Source: Candidatus Hydrogenedentota bacterium (GTDB taxonomy: Bacteria > Hydrogenedentota > Hydrogenedentia > Hydrogenedentales > SLHB01). From it: DNA of 64,000 nucleotides. The notes under the pieces are model-generated. The model did no database searches. It saw nothing but the letters and a program-made list of their open reading frames with translations, and was not told where the DNA came from. Both the position numbers and the translations under genes were made by a program. The stretch is from positions 1 to 64,000 of the forward strand of contig JADLGB010000143.1 in assembly GCA_020849535.1 (NCBI GenBank), in the 5' to 3' direction. Positions 1 through 8,664 of the stretch are shown here, piece after piece (within the stretch, counting starts at the first letter, position 1; the number at the start of each line of letters is the position of its first letter).

Positions 1-231
1 CCCGCCGTTTCGGCGGGCCAACCCCGGGCTATGAGTACTTAGGCCTTTCAGGCCATTGCGGCGGCTCAACACCACCGATTCGCACCCATCTCACCCAAGC
101 TCCGTTCACTGGGCATCACAATCGACCTGCGGTAGCTCCCAAAGAGAGCCGATGCCAGACGGATGTTGTGGCGGCAAAGAAATGAACAGTTTTGGTGCAA
201 TTGCCCTGGGGAAGGGAATCGGACCGATCGG
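1..231. repeat. REP-like hairpin cluster remnant, no gene
   Basis: The first 70 bases hold an inverted repeat (cccgccg...cggcggg), a ccccgggct block and a ggcctttcaggcc hairpin. The same order of hairpins is seen at about 39.82-39.94 kb and, inverted, before both transposase genes at 7.2 and 8.2 kb. The following bases, including a gtagctcccaaag block near 132-145, also resemble 40.03-40.05 kb. I see no credible gene here. The element is cut by the window start, so its full length is unknown. Confidence 0.6.
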
Positions 232-1230
232 TCAGGGCTTCGCGGGGGCGGTCTGCGCCTCCCAGGCACGGATCATTTCCCCGACCTGGCGCAGGGTCTT
301 CACGTCGATCTCGCGTAGTTTGCCCGCGTAATCAGGGCCGACGTCCAGCGAGAACAGGTTGCCATATTGCACCGCGCCCTTGTAGTCCTCGAAGATCTTC
401 TCCGCGGGGTGGCACAGGTTGTCGTGTTCGGGCAACGAGTAGAACCAGTCCGCGCCGCCTTTGTGTTTCGGCAGAATCGGGTATGTGAACTCAGCGGCCA
501 AATACCCGGTGTAAGCCGCTTCACCCTCCTTGTTGTATTCGGATGCGGCGATATCGCCGATGGGCCCGGGGCGGCCCCGTTCCCGCAACGCGAGCTGTCC
601 CGCGGGCTGTCCGTGGTTGAATCCCACGAAGCAATCGGGTTGGAACTGCTTCACCCACGCCGCCGTGGCGACGTGATCCAGGCCGCCATCCCCCTGCGCG
701 TGATCCATCCAGAAGAATTCGACGGGGCCGTAGCGCGTGCACAGCTCTTTCAACTGCGCCTTCTTCAGCTCCGCGTTCTTGTTTTCGGGCCAGGTCCAGT
801 CGCCTTCGGAGAAGTACAGGGCGAGCTTGATGCCATGGCGGTCGCAGGACTCGCGCAGTGCCGCAAGCACATCTTTGCCCAGCGGACTCTTGGTGACTTT
901 CCAATCCGTCGTGTCGGTGTCCCACAAGCAGAATCCGTCGTGGTGCTTCGTGAGGAAGAGGATGTAGTTCATGCCCGCCTCTTTGGCGGTCTGGCACCAC
1001 TGGTCGGTATCGCAGCCGGTGGCCTTGAAGAAACTCACATCGGTCACGCCGCGGGTCCACTCTTGACCCGAGAAGGTGCTGAAGGACCAGCACACGAACA
1101 TGCCGAAGCGCAGAGACGAGAGTTCCTGAGCACGCACGTGCGGATCAGTCTCCTTCACCTCGCCTTGCGCCATCGCGCTTGTGGCAGCCGCAACGAACGA
1201 CATAACGCACACTTTAGTTACGGTGCTCAT
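232..1230 (-). CDS. Secreted alpha-L-fucosidase (GH29)
   Basis: Predicted to remove alpha-linked L-fucose from glycans outside the cytoplasm. The protein has an N-terminal signal peptide ending near AMAQ, the GH29 hallmark KHHDGFCLW about residue 95, and a later EFFWMDH segment where the family's catalytic Asp nucleophile sits. At about 332 residues it is shorter than many GH29 enzymes (often over 400), so it probably consists of the catalytic barrel without a C-terminal beta-sandwich. I chose the ATG at 1230 because a GGGGG ribosome site lies 7 nt upstream; an ATG at 1236 is too close to it. It is last in a run with the propeller hydrolase and dgkA. The exact linkage cleaved cannot be read from sequence. 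Confidence 0.85.
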   Translation of the reverse strand: MSTVTKVCVMSFVAAATSAMAQGEVKETDPHVRAQELSSLRFGMFVCWSFSTFSGQEWTRGVTDVSFFKATGCDTDQWCQTAKEAGMNYILFLTKHHDGFCLWDTDTTDWKVTKSPLGKDVLAALRESCDRHGIKLALYFSEGDWTWPENKNAELKKAQLKELCTRYGPVEFFWMDHAQGDGGLDHVATAAWVKQFQPDCFVGFNHGQPAGQLALRERGRPGPIGDIAASEYNKEGEAAYTGYLAAEFTYPILPKHKGGADWFYSLPEHDNLCHPAEKIFEDYKGAVQYGNLFSLDVGPDYAGKLREIDVKTLRQVGEMIRAWEAQTAPAKP

Positions 1231-1251
1231 AGACATTCCCCCAATGCACGA

Positions 1252-2718
1252 TCATTCAAACTCGAATGCGTACAGGTCCGCCCCCTCCAACTCGAAGTCC
1301 AACGACACGGCTTTGCCCGCAAGCGAAGCGAAATCCGCGCCGCTCCACTGCACCGGCACGCGCAGTCCATCGGCCGTGGTCGGCGCGCACGCATCGAAAC
1401 CGAACCCCGGCACAACCTCTTTCGTCTGCGCGTCTCGCACCTGCACGCGCACGCGACCCTTTGAAGCGTCCGCGTTGATCGTGAGGCCCTTGGTGCCGAC
1501 GTCCAGCAGGAAAGGAACGGTGCTCAGGAGGCCCGTCTTGTCAGCACGCCGCGCCACGTAGCGATCGAGCGGGATGCGGACCAGGCCGATCTGGCGCTCC
1601 TCGAAGCGGTTCATCTTGTGGCCCTGCTTATAGCCACCGTAGTAAAGATAGACCTGATCGCCGACGACCAGTTGCTCGTCAATCCAGGCGTGCGCGTGAT
1701 CCCACGCGGCGGGGCCGTCGTCGGGCTCGAAGTACTTCGCGCGGTCGCGCACCCAGGTGCGCCCGTCGCGGCTCCACGCGAGCGAGGTGTGCGCGCGGCC
1801 GAAGCTGCCTTCCGCCGTACCCGCCGCGCGCAAGTCATCGCGCAGAATCTTGACCATGCCGATGCGCAGGGGGCCGCGCGTGAGATACCCTTCCATCGCA
1901 TAGAACTGCGTCTCGCCTTCATCCAGGGCATCGCTCGCGGTGACCACAAACCACGGCTCCTCCCAATGTACAAGATCGTCACTGAAACTCATCATCGTCG
2001 TGCGCCGCTGTCCAGTCCAAGCCGCGCCGGTGATGTAGGTTGACACCGTCGCGACGTACGTGTTGCGCAAGGGATCCCAGTCGATCCCCGTGATGTCGTG
2101 ATCCTGCCGCAGGACGACGTCCGGCACGAGCGGTTGCCACGTCAGCCCATCCGGCGATCTCAGGATCCGCATGCCACCGTCCAGCCAATAGCTGTAGACA
2201 TAGCGCGACGCGGGGTCCGGATGCGCGGGACCGCGGTCAATCACCTCGGATCCAAACTGAATCTCTGGTGTCTCGCAGATGCGGTGCGGACGGATGAAGT
2301 GGATGCCATCTTCCGATTCTATCGTGGCGAGGTGGGACCGGCCGGTGTTCCGGTCTTCGCGCGAAGCGCCGTACCACATGCGATACCGCCCACTCGCTTC
2401 ATCGCGAATGACGGTAAGATACGGCTGGAAGCACTTGTCTTCCGGTCCGGTGACGATGGGATTTGGAATCGCGGGATCGCGCTTCGGCTGGACGACCACG
2501 CGGGTTACCTGATCGCTGCTTGCGATGAGATAGTCGTCGATGAGTAGATGCGGACCAGGCTTCGAGGGTACCGGCAACTCCGCTGCGGGCGCGGAGCCCG
2601 GTACGCCGGACTCGGGCTGGTAGATGACGGAGCGATCGGCGCGCGCCGGGCTTGGAGTCTCCTCAGCAGACTGCGCCGGCAAAACCACCAGCGCCAGCAA
2701 AAGCAGTGAACGCAACAC
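1252..2718 (-). CDS. Secreted five-bladed beta-propeller glycosidase-like protein
   Basis: The protein (about 488 aa) begins with a hydrophobic signal segment (LRSLLLLALVVLPAQSA) and carries repeated propeller motifs such as YRMWYGA, HFIRPH and LVHWEEPW, typical of the GH43/GH32/GH130-like fold. A C-terminal beta-rich region of about 90 residues follows. A GTG at 2718 is the best start because GGGGAGG lies 7 nt upstream; an in-frame extension to 2799 would overlap dgkA and lacks a ribosome site. It lies 38 bp after dgkA and 21 bp before the fucosidase, so co-transcription is likely. I cannot assign the catalytic acids or the substrate; a non-catalytic sugar-binding role is possible. Confidence 0.7.
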   Translation of the reverse strand: MLRSLLLLALVVLPAQSAEETPSPARADRSVIYQPESGVPGSAPAAELPVPSKPGPHLLIDDYLIASSDQVTRVVVQPKRDPAIPNPIVTGPEDKCFQPYLTVIRDEASGRYRMWYGASREDRNTGRSHLATIESEDGIHFIRPHRICETPEIQFGSEVIDRGPAHPDPASRYVYSYWLDGGMRILRSPDGLTWQPLVPDVVLRQDHDITGIDWDPLRNTYVATVSTYITGAAWTGQRRTTMMSFSDDLVHWEEPWFVVTASDALDEGETQFYAMEGYLTRGPLRIGMVKILRDDLRAAGTAEGSFGRAHTSLAWSRDGRTWVRDRAKYFEPDDGPAAWDHAHAWIDEQLVVGDQVYLYYGGYKQGHKMNRFEERQIGLVRIPLDRYVARRADKTGLLSTVPFLLDVGTKGLTINADASKGRVRVQVRDAQTKEVVPGFGFDACAPTTADGLRVPVQWSGADFASLAGKAVSLDFELEGADLYAFEFE

Positions 2719-2756
2719 GGCAGGTCCTCCCCATCTCAGGCAATGCTTCACGTTGC

Positions 2757-3131
2757 TCAGAATGCGCGGCTGATCTCGACCAGCACCACGATGAACCACA
2801 CCAGAATACCCAGACCGGCCGCGGCGGCGGCAATGTCCTTAATCACCCCGATCTTGGGATTCTGGCGCTCTTCCACAAAGTCGCATAAAGTCTCAATGGC
2901 CGTATTGAACATCTCCGCCATCAGCATGAAGCCGGTGGCGGCTAAAACGAACAGGAAGTCGATTCGCTGCCGGAAATAGAGGCAGATCGCCAATATGATG
3001 AGGGACAGCACCACCTTGTAGGCCACGCTGAAATCATAGAGCACCGCGTAACGCAGCCCTGACAGGCATACCTTCACCTTGCGCATGGGGTGGTAGCCCG
3101 GTTCGCCGGTTCCCAGAAATTTGTTGCGCAT
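2757..3131 (-). CDS. dgkA: Diacylglycerol kinase, DgkA family
   Basis: A small integral membrane kinase that phosphorylates diacylglycerol, or undecaprenol in Gram-positive relatives, to recycle lipid intermediates. The 124-aa sequence has the family signature EMFNTAIETLCDFVEE followed by KDIAAAAAGLGILVWF, and three hydrophobic spans, matching the usual length and topology. The GGGAG site 5 nt before the ATG supports the start. It is the first gene of a co-directional run with a propeller hydrolase and an alpha-fucosidase, an odd partnership. The lipid substrate cannot be decided from sequence. Confidence 0.85.
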   Translation of the reverse strand: MRNKFLGTGEPGYHPMRKVKVCLSGLRYAVLYDFSVAYKVVLSLIILAICLYFRQRIDFLFVLAATGFMLMAEMFNTAIETLCDFVEERQNPKIGVIKDIAAAAAGLGILVWFIVVLVEISRAF

Positions 3132-3378
3132 GGCTCTCCCGCGCGGCCTGTGGATTCAGAGCCGCGTCCTCCAGCGTAACATGGCAGCGAGCGCAACGTA
3201 CACTCTGCTGAGTACACTTCGTCCAATCCGTCCTAACCGTCTCTTCCATTGGCAAACCGCGTCCACCGTGATAGAATGACAACAACGGGAGCAGGTAAAA
3301 GCGCGTACACGAACCGCTTCCGTTGACCGAACAAGACTCGGCCGGGTGATCAGCACCGACTCTTGGGAGAAGAACGGA

Positions 3379-3573
3379 ATGCCTACCTTCGAGTACCATG
3401 CCATTCGGGCGGAAGGCGATGAAGAGAAGTCCTTCGTGGGGGGTGTTGTCATCGCGAAGTCGCGTCATGAGGCCAAAGAGAAGCTGCGGGAACTGGGCCT
3501 GAAAGCCACCATGCTCAAGAAGGCCCGCGGTGTCATGGCCCTGCTGAAATGGCTGGACGCCGATATCCGTTGA
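3379..3573 (+). CDS. Small protein resembling the GspF/PilC N-terminus
   Basis: This 64-aa protein starts MPTFEYHAIRAEGDEEKSF and continues with SRHEAKEKLRELGLKA, which matches the start of type II secretion/type IV pilus inner-membrane platform proteins (F/PilC: MPxFxYxA...A.s..eA...Lr..Gl). Real GspF proteins are about 400 aa with three membrane helices, and here the reading frame stops before any of them. A GGGAGAAG ribosome site precedes the ATG. The downstream glycosidase starts 36 bp later. It could be a remnant, or a stand-alone cytoplasmic adaptor. It is divergent from dgkA, and no other secretion gene is next to it; a PilB/GspE ATPase lies at 22.7 kb. Confidence 0.5.
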   Translation: MPTFEYHAIRAEGDEEKSFVGGVVIAKSRHEAKEKLRELGLKATMLKKARGVMALLKWLDADIR

Positions 3574-3609
3574 GATTCGCTTCGCCCCGGGGACAAAGGA
3601 GGCCATCTC

Positions 3610-6282
3610 GTGAGGGGAATTCTGTTTCTTGCGTCTATCGTGTGCCTGCACCTCGCCGTCATCGCGCAACCCGTTGAACCAAAAGCTTTTACCCCCGGTC
3701 CCGGCGGAAAACTGTTTGGCCAGCCCGACGTCGACGCGCTCCTCGCGCGGCCCTATCTCGAACATGTGCCTATTGCCTCGACCGGCCAATGCCTCTGGGC
3801 GGGTCACGCCGAAGGCTGGGCCTTTCCTCCGCAAACTATTCATTACTACCTGATTACGGGCCACGGGCTGGGTTTCGACCTCGAAATCAAGGCTGACGGT
3901 CAAGTCGTACTGCCTGTGCAGGCAACAAGTTACCCAAGCCGTGTGGAGCTATCTGGCACGGCAAACGGCGTCGAGGTGAAGGCCGCCAAGTGGATCTCCG
4001 GCGAGGACGTGCTCTCGCTCCGGCTGACGCTCACCAACACGAAACAGGAGGCCGCCGAGGTTGTCTTGCGTGGGACGCTCCAGGCCGCTTCGGTGCCTTT
4101 GGACCAGGGATGTGCCGCTTGGACCGTGGAAAACCGGGGCATGACCATCAACGCAGTGGCGAGTCTGCCCGGGTTCGCGGTGGCGCAGGGGCCAGCCACG
4201 GCCCAAACCGCGATCAGCGTCGAGGGTGAGTCGCCCGCCAGCCAGGCGGGAAGCAAGGGTGACGATACGAAGGCGGCGGCCAGCGGTGGCCGGGTGCTCG
4301 GCAGCAACTTTGGCGGACAGCCGGGCGACAACGCCGTTTATGTATTCCAAGTCCCTGAGCCACAAAAGGATATGGTACTGTCGATCCGCTATGCGCGGGC
4401 CATGGCCGGCAATGCGGATTTCCTGCTGAGGCTGCCCAACCAGAAGCGGCATCCCCGGATTCTGCTGCAACCTACGGGAGGCTGGGGCGATACGGAGCGA
4501 GAATTCGGCATTGTGACCTATCCGGTCGGTGACCTCGCCGCAGGTACCTACAAGGTCCAACTGATGACCATCTCCGCCAACAGCAACGCCAACATCGACG
4601 TGTTGTACCTGCACCCGAAGGGCACGGAAGTCCCAGGACTCCACAGTGCCCGGACCGATATCGAGCAGACGGTCGCCCTGGCGCCCGGCGAGAGCAAGAC
4701 CCTGAACCTCTTCATGGCCGCATCCACGAGGCCCGCCGATGCCGTGGCCGCGTTGGACCGCGCCGTACAGTCCGCGGACCCGCTGCATGACCAGATTACC
4801 GCGTACAACTCCTGGCTGACGGAGAACGTCCCAGCGTTTACCGGGAAAGAGGACCTGACCCGGCAGTACTGGCATCGTGCCACGAGCATCCTGCGCAAGA
4901 ACCTCTTCCGCGCGGGCGAGGGGCGCCTCAAGAACTGGGGCATCTCGGAGGGGCGCTGGACCGCCGACTGGTACGCCAACATGATCTCTTACGGCGCGGG
5001 CCACCAGATCCGCGAGGCGCGCTGGCTACGCAACCCCGAGTTCACCCAGGGCATCATCACCACGTGGTGCGAGAACGAGAAGCCCGACGGTGTGTTCCCC
5101 AATTTCATCAAGCCGAACGAGATCGGCACGGGCCAATACACGGACTGGATCACCTCCACCGTGTGGGATGCCCACTGCGTCCACCCGGACGAGGCTTTGC
5201 TGAAGTCCTGGGCCGACGCCCTCAAACGCAATGTGGACGGTTGGCTGAACGTGTACGACCCGGACCACGACGGCCTGCTTCTCGTCGACAGCCACTGGTG
5301 GACGGGTATGGAGTGGCAGCCATCGTTCTTCTTCTTCAACGGCTTCGACAAAGACCAGCAGAAGCAGCAGCTTGAACGCGTCGACTTGACCGCTTACGTC
5401 TATGGTAACGCCCGCAACCTCGCGCGCATCCTCGCCCTCATTGGCGACACCGAAGGCGCCGCGCGCTACAACGCCACCGCGGACACCATCCGCGATGCGA
5501 CGTTGAAGACGATGTGGGACGACGCGACCAGCTTCTTCTACTCCGTCGAGCCGCAGACCCACGAGAAGGCCCTCGTGAAAGAAGTCATCGGGGTCTATCC
5601 CTTCTACTTCTCGATGTTCGACCCCGCGCAAGGCCAGCGCTACGTCTCCGCGTGGTCGTCTATCCTGGACCCGAAACAGTTCTGGACCAAGTGGCCGGTC
5701 GCGTCCGCGTCCATGGAGTGTCCGGCGTATTCGCAGGACACGAAGTTCAACGGCAAGGAAGTCGGGGGTTGCATGTGGAACGGCCCCACGTGGCCCCACG
5801 CCAACAGCATCGTGCTCTCCGCCATGGCCGCGACCCTGCGCGAATACAAGGAGAGTCCCCTGCGCGTTTCGGATTTCTATGCGCTGCTCCAGTCCTTCAC
5901 GGACGCACAGTTCTACAAACAGGACAGCAACTTCCCGTGGACCGGCGAATACTACAATGGCAACGACGGTGAATGGCGCACCGACCAGCGCGACTATAAC
6001 CACTCGACCTATCTCGACATCCTGATCGCCGACGTGGCGGGCCTGCGCCCGCGCGCGGACGAGACCATCGAGGTCCACCCCCTGATCGATCCAGCAATGG
6101 AGGCCTTCGCGATCGATGGCGTGCGCTACCACGGCCACGACATCACCATTGCCTGGGCTCCCGCCACCGATCCCGCACCCACGCCCGACAGCCTCAAAGG
6201 CCTCCGCGTCTACGTCGACGGCCGCCTCGCCCATCACGATCCCCTGACCGCCCTCCCGGTGACTATCACGCCGGGATCATGA
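3610..6282 (+). CDS. Secreted (alpha/alpha)6-barrel glycoside hydrolase, MGH1/GH63-like
   Basis: An 890-aa exported protein with a signal peptide ending around AVIAQ. Residues about 30-400 are beta-rich and probably form an N-terminal sandwich. From about residue 419 (YWHRATSILRKN) an (alpha/alpha)6 barrel runs to about 860, with aromatic-rich motifs DWYANMISYGAG, GMEWQPSFFFFNG and WNGPTWPHAN, seen in the mannosylglycerate-hydrolase-like/GH63 and related trehalase-type clan. The start is GTG at 3610 with AAAGGAGG 6 nt upstream. It may share a transcript with the GspF-N-like gene. The barrel assignment is fairly firm; the sugar and linkage are not determinable from sequence. Confidence 0.75.
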   Translation: MRGILFLASIVCLHLAVIAQPVEPKAFTPGPGGKLFGQPDVDALLARPYLEHVPIASTGQCLWAGHAEGWAFPPQTIHYYLITGHGLGFDLEIKADGQVVLPVQATSYPSRVELSGTANGVEVKAAKWISGEDVLSLRLTLTNTKQEAAEVVLRGTLQAASVPLDQGCAAWTVENRGMTINAVASLPGFAVAQGPATAQTAISVEGESPASQAGSKGDDTKAAASGGRVLGSNFGGQPGDNAVYVFQVPEPQKDMVLSIRYARAMAGNADFLLRLPNQKRHPRILLQPTGGWGDTEREFGIVTYPVGDLAAGTYKVQLMTISANSNANIDVLYLHPKGTEVPGLHSARTDIEQTVALAPGESKTLNLFMAASTRPADAVAALDRAVQSADPLHDQITAYNSWLTENVPAFTGKEDLTRQYWHRATSILRKNLFRAGEGRLKNWGISEGRWTADWYANMISYGAGHQIREARWLRNPEFTQGIITTWCENEKPDGVFPNFIKPNEIGTGQYTDWITSTVWDAHCVHPDEALLKSWADALKRNVDGWLNVYDPDHDGLLLVDSHWWTGMEWQPSFFFFNGFDKDQQKQQLERVDLTAYVYGNARNLARILALIGDTEGAARYNATADTIRDATLKTMWDDATSFFYSVEPQTHEKALVKEVIGVYPFYFSMFDPAQGQRYVSAWSSILDPKQFWTKWPVASASMECPAYSQDTKFNGKEVGGCMWNGPTWPHANSIVLSAMAATLREYKESPLRVSDFYALLQSFTDAQFYKQDSNFPWTGEYYNGNDGEWRTDQRDYNHSTYLDILIADVAGLRPRADETIEVHPLIDPAMEAFAIDGVRYHGHDITIAWAPATDPAPTPDSLKGLRVYVDGRLAHHDPLTALPVTITPGS

Positions 6283-6318
6283 TGCGTGCGCCAGGGCGCG
6301 CCAGAAAGGAAGGTGCCC

Positions 6319-6939
6319 ATGCCGGAAGTGATATACGAGTTCAAGCAGAGGGCCTTTCTCAAAGACACTCGTACGTTCACGGTCTATGACGACGACACCA
6401 TTTGCGCTTCCTATCGTGAGCTCTGGAACAGATATGAGTATTCCCGGCCTTTGCGGGAGTTTGATCATGTCCCGCGCAACCACGTCTACTTCGACACATC
6501 GAAGCTTGTTGGGGCCCTTTTGACAGCCGCGTTCGCCATCCTTTTGTTTGTCCTCGGCCACGGTCTGGACCGCCAGGAAGGGGGTAAAATCACCTGCTAC
6601 TTTCTCTCAGCACTGAGCGCGTTCAGTACGATTATCTTTCTCGTCGCGTTGCGCCGATACAGCCACCGAATACTCACTTTTGTCTCTGAATCCAGCAACA
6701 ACCTATTCGACAACGTCGTGCTTCTTTGGCAATTGCCATCCCCCGAATCGTTTGAAGAATTCGTCGAATTTCTCAAGACCCAAATCGCACAGGCAAGAGC
6801 AAGGAGTTCCCAATCTGGTCCTCAGAGTATCGCCCAACAACTGCAGGACCTTGCTCGCCTGAAGGAGGAAGGCCACCTCACCCTCTACGAGTTCGAAAAG
6901 GCGAAAGCCCTGATCATCGACGGAAGAGAGAAACCATGA
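6319..6939 (+). CDS. Membrane protein with C-terminal SHOCT domain
   Basis: A 206-aa protein with two adjacent hydrophobic spans, about residues 62-83 (LVGALLTAAFAILLFVLGHG) and 90-111, then a soluble C-terminal part ending in a SHOCT motif at about 174-203 (IAQQLQDLARLKEEGHLTLYEFE). SHOCT is a short helical oligomerisation module usually at the C-terminus of membrane or PH-like proteins. The ATG at 6319 follows AAAGGAAGG with suitable spacing. The first 42-bp minisatellite array begins only 25 bp after its stop codon. Function is unknown. Confidence 0.65.
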   Translation: MPEVIYEFKQRAFLKDTRTFTVYDDDTICASYRELWNRYEYSRPLREFDHVPRNHVYFDTSKLVGALLTAAFAILLFVLGHGLDRQEGGKITCYFLSALSAFSTIIFLVALRRYSHRILTFVSESSNNLFDNVVLLWQLPSPESFEEFVEFLKTQIAQARARSSQSGPQSIAQQLQDLARLKEEGHLTLYEFEKAKALIIDGREKP

Positions 6940-6964
6940 GCGCGCCGCAAATCGTCCGCACGCA

Positions 6965-7127
6965 GATGCTCTCTTGCCCGCGACGACACCGAGAAGCATC
7001 CGGCTTCGCATTCTCTTTCCTGCGGCGGCGTCGAGAAACCCACGGCTTCGCATTCTCTTTCCCGCGACGGCACCGACAAGCCCCCGGCTTCGCATTCTCT
7101 TTCCCGCGGCGGCGTCGAGCCGCCGTA
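6965..7127. repeat. 42-bp minisatellite array 1 (about 4 units)
   Basis: Units begin at 7002, 7044 and 7086, each exactly 42 bp and starting ggcttcgcattctctttc; a shortened unit (6965-7001) precedes them. The last unit ends in cgagccgccgta, identical to the final units of arrays 2 and 3. The period is divisible by three, so frames stay open on both strands. There are no unique spacers, so this is not a CRISPR array. Confidence 0.9.
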
Positions 7128-7245
7128 ATGGCCTGAAAGGCCTAGATACTTATAGCCCCGGGTTGGCCCGCGGAACGCGGGACTACCCAGGGTCAATAGA
7201 TGCCCCAAGAGAATTCCCTGAAGGGGATGCATAGCAGGAGGCTCC
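7128..7245 (+). repeat. RAYT-associated hairpin cluster (REP-like) copy 1
   Basis: Three palindromes lie just upstream of the transposase gene: ggcctgaaaggcc, a nested one with outer arms ccccgggt/acccaggg around inner arms cccgcg-gaa-cgcggg, and ccctgaagggg. Almost identical clusters occur at 8091-8208 and 9013-9123, and inverted single copies at 1-70 and 39.82-39.94 kb. Such imperfect palindromes are the usual substrates of RAYT transposases. Confidence 0.75.
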
Positions 7246-7701
7246 GTGGCACAATCGCTGGCACAGGTTCACCTTCATCTTGTGTTTTCAACCAAGAACC
7301 GCGTTGCGATCTTTCGCGACGTGCGAATCCGGGACGAACTCCACGCGTATCTCGCTGCCACGTTCAAGGCGCAAGGGGCACCAGCCCACACCATCGGAGG
7401 CACGTCGGACCACCTGCATGTGCTATTTGGCCTTCCACGGGATTGTGAAATTGCCTCGCTCGTCGCAAACGTGAAACGGAATTCTTCGACGTGGATTAAG
7501 ACGAAGGGTTCCGGCTATAAATCGTTTCATTGGCAGAACGGGTATGGGGTCTTTTCGGTGAGTCATTCGCACGTGGACAAGGTCAGCGCGTATATTGCCC
7601 AGCAAGATGCCCATCACAAGGTTCTTTCTTTTCAGGATGAATTTCGTAGAATGCTGCAAAAGCAAGGTGTTGAATTCGATGAGCGCTATGTTTGGGATTA
7701 G
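7246..7701 (+). CDS. IS200-like Y1 transposase (RAYT), copy 1
   Basis: A 151-aa single-domain HUH endonuclease. The metal-binding HUH motif is HLH in SDHLHVLFGLP about residue 61, and the catalytic tyrosine lies in SAYIAQQDAHHK near residue 109, matching the YI..Q..HH pattern of REP-associated transposases. The start is GTG with AGGAGG 5 nt upstream. It would nick single-stranded DNA at palindromes such as the clusters on both sides of the gene. It is full length, with no frameshift. Copy 2, 963 bp downstream, is about 85% identical by eye. Confidence 0.9.
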   Translation: MAQSLAQVHLHLVFSTKNRVAIFRDVRIRDELHAYLAATFKAQGAPAHTIGGTSDHLHVLFGLPRDCEIASLVANVKRNSSTWIKTKGSGYKSFHWQNGYGVFSVSHSHVDKVSAYIAQQDAHHKVLSFQDEFRRMLQKQGVEFDERYVWD

Positions 7702-7714
7702 CGGGGCGCAGGCT

Positions 7715-7830
7715 ATGCAACCCTTACAGGGTAGTGAAGATTGGTGACTTGTAACCCAGGGTAGGCCTGCGCTGCGCTTTGGCCAACCCTGGGCTGTGAG
7801 TATTTTGGCCTTTCAGGCCACAAGAATGTG
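7715..7830 (-). repeat. Inverted REP-like hairpin cluster downstream of transposase copy 1
   Basis: Reading ctatgcaacccttacagggta, then aacccagggtagg...ccaaccctgggctg and ggcctttcaggcc, this block has the same hairpins as the upstream cluster but in the opposite orientation. The transposase gene therefore sits between two inverted hairpin clusters. An equivalent block follows copy 2 at 8677-8785. Confidence 0.7.
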
Positions 7831-8090
7831 AGCACGGGTTTGCATCCGCACATGTGTGACATGCGCACGTGAGGCTGCACGGCTTCGCGTTCTCTTGCAC
7901 GCGGCGACACCGAGAAGCCCACGGCTTCGCATTCTCTTTCCCGCGGCGACACCGAGAAGCATCCGGCTTCGTATGCTCTGGCACGCGACGGCACCGAGAA
8001 GCCCAAGACTTCGTATTCTCTTGCCCGCGACGACACCGACAAGCCCCCGGCTTCGCATTCTCTTTCCCGCGGCGGCGTCGAGCCGCCGTA
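7831..8090. repeat. 42-bp minisatellite array 2 with leader (5 units)
   Basis: A leader of about 50 bp (gtgagcacggg...catgtgtgacatgcgcacgtgagg) precedes five exact 42-bp units at 7881, 7923, 7965, 8007 and 8049. Units differ at scattered positions, mostly in the middle gacacc/ggcgtc part, while the final unit is the same as in arrays 1 and 3. The 507-bp space between the two transposase genes is filled by this array and the two hairpin clusters around it. Confidence 0.9.
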
Positions 8091-8208
8091 ATGGCCTGAA
8101 AGGCCTAGATACTTACAGCCCCGGGTTGGCCCGCGGAACGCGGGACTACCCGGGGTCAATAGATGCTCCAACAGAATTCCCTGAAAGGGATGCATAGCAG
8201 GAGGCTCC
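8091..8208 (+). repeat. RAYT-associated hairpin cluster copy 2
   Basis: Same three palindromes as 7128-7245. The outer arms of the nested palindrome are perfect here (ccccgggt/acccgggg). It ends in the AGGAGG site of transposase copy 2. Confidence 0.75.
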
Positions 8209-8664
8209 GTGGCACAATCGCTGGCACAGGTTCACCTTCATCTTGTTTTTTCAACCAAGAACCGCGTTGCGAGCTTCCGTGACACGCGGATCCGGAACGA
8301 ACTCCACGCGTATCTCGCTGCCGCGTTCAAGGCGCAAGGGGCACCAGCCCACACCATCGGAGGCACGTCGGACCACCTGCATGTGCTATTTGGCCTTCCA
8401 CGGGATTGTGAAATTGCCTCGCTCGTCGCAAACGTGAAACGTAACTCGTCCATCTGGATCAAGACAAAAGGGCCTGCTTATGGATCATTCCATTGGCAGA
8501 ACGGCTACGGCGTCTTTTCCGTGAGTCATTCACACGTTGACAAGGTCGCAGCGTACGTCCGGGATCAAGACACGCACCATAGGCGTCTTTCCTTTCAGGA
8601 TGAATATCGGAGCTTGCTTCGAAAGCACGGGGTTCAGTTCGATGAACGGTATGTCTGGGACTAG
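8209..8664 (+). CDS. IS200-like Y1 transposase (RAYT), copy 2
   Basis: A 151-aa protein, collinear with copy 1, with the HUH motif in SDHLHVLFGLP and the catalytic tyrosine in AAYVRDQDTHHR. The GTG start and AGGAGG site are conserved. Differences from copy 1 cluster in the C-terminal third, so the copies are not a very recent duplication, or have recombined. It is intact and presumably functional. The flanking array and hairpins repeat those around copy 1. Confidence 0.9.
   Translation: MAQSLAQVHLHLVFSTKNRVASFRDTRIRNELHAYLAAAFKAQGAPAHTIGGTSDHLHVLFGLPRDCEIASLVANVKRNSSIWIKTKGPAYGSFHWQNGYGVFSVSHSHVDKVAAYVRDQDTHHRRLSFQDEYRSLLRKHGVQFDERYVWD

Noticed and set aside
3034-3903. 289-residue minus-strand frame overlapping dgkA
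   Set aside because: It overlaps dgkA, the GspF-N-like gene and the glycosidase start, and its translation shows no family pattern.
5026-6237. 403-residue open frame on the minus strand, and another at 3949-5004
   Set aside because: Both lie antisense to the large glycosidase, which has a signal peptide, ribosome site and family motifs. Long antisense frames are expected in GC-rich DNA.
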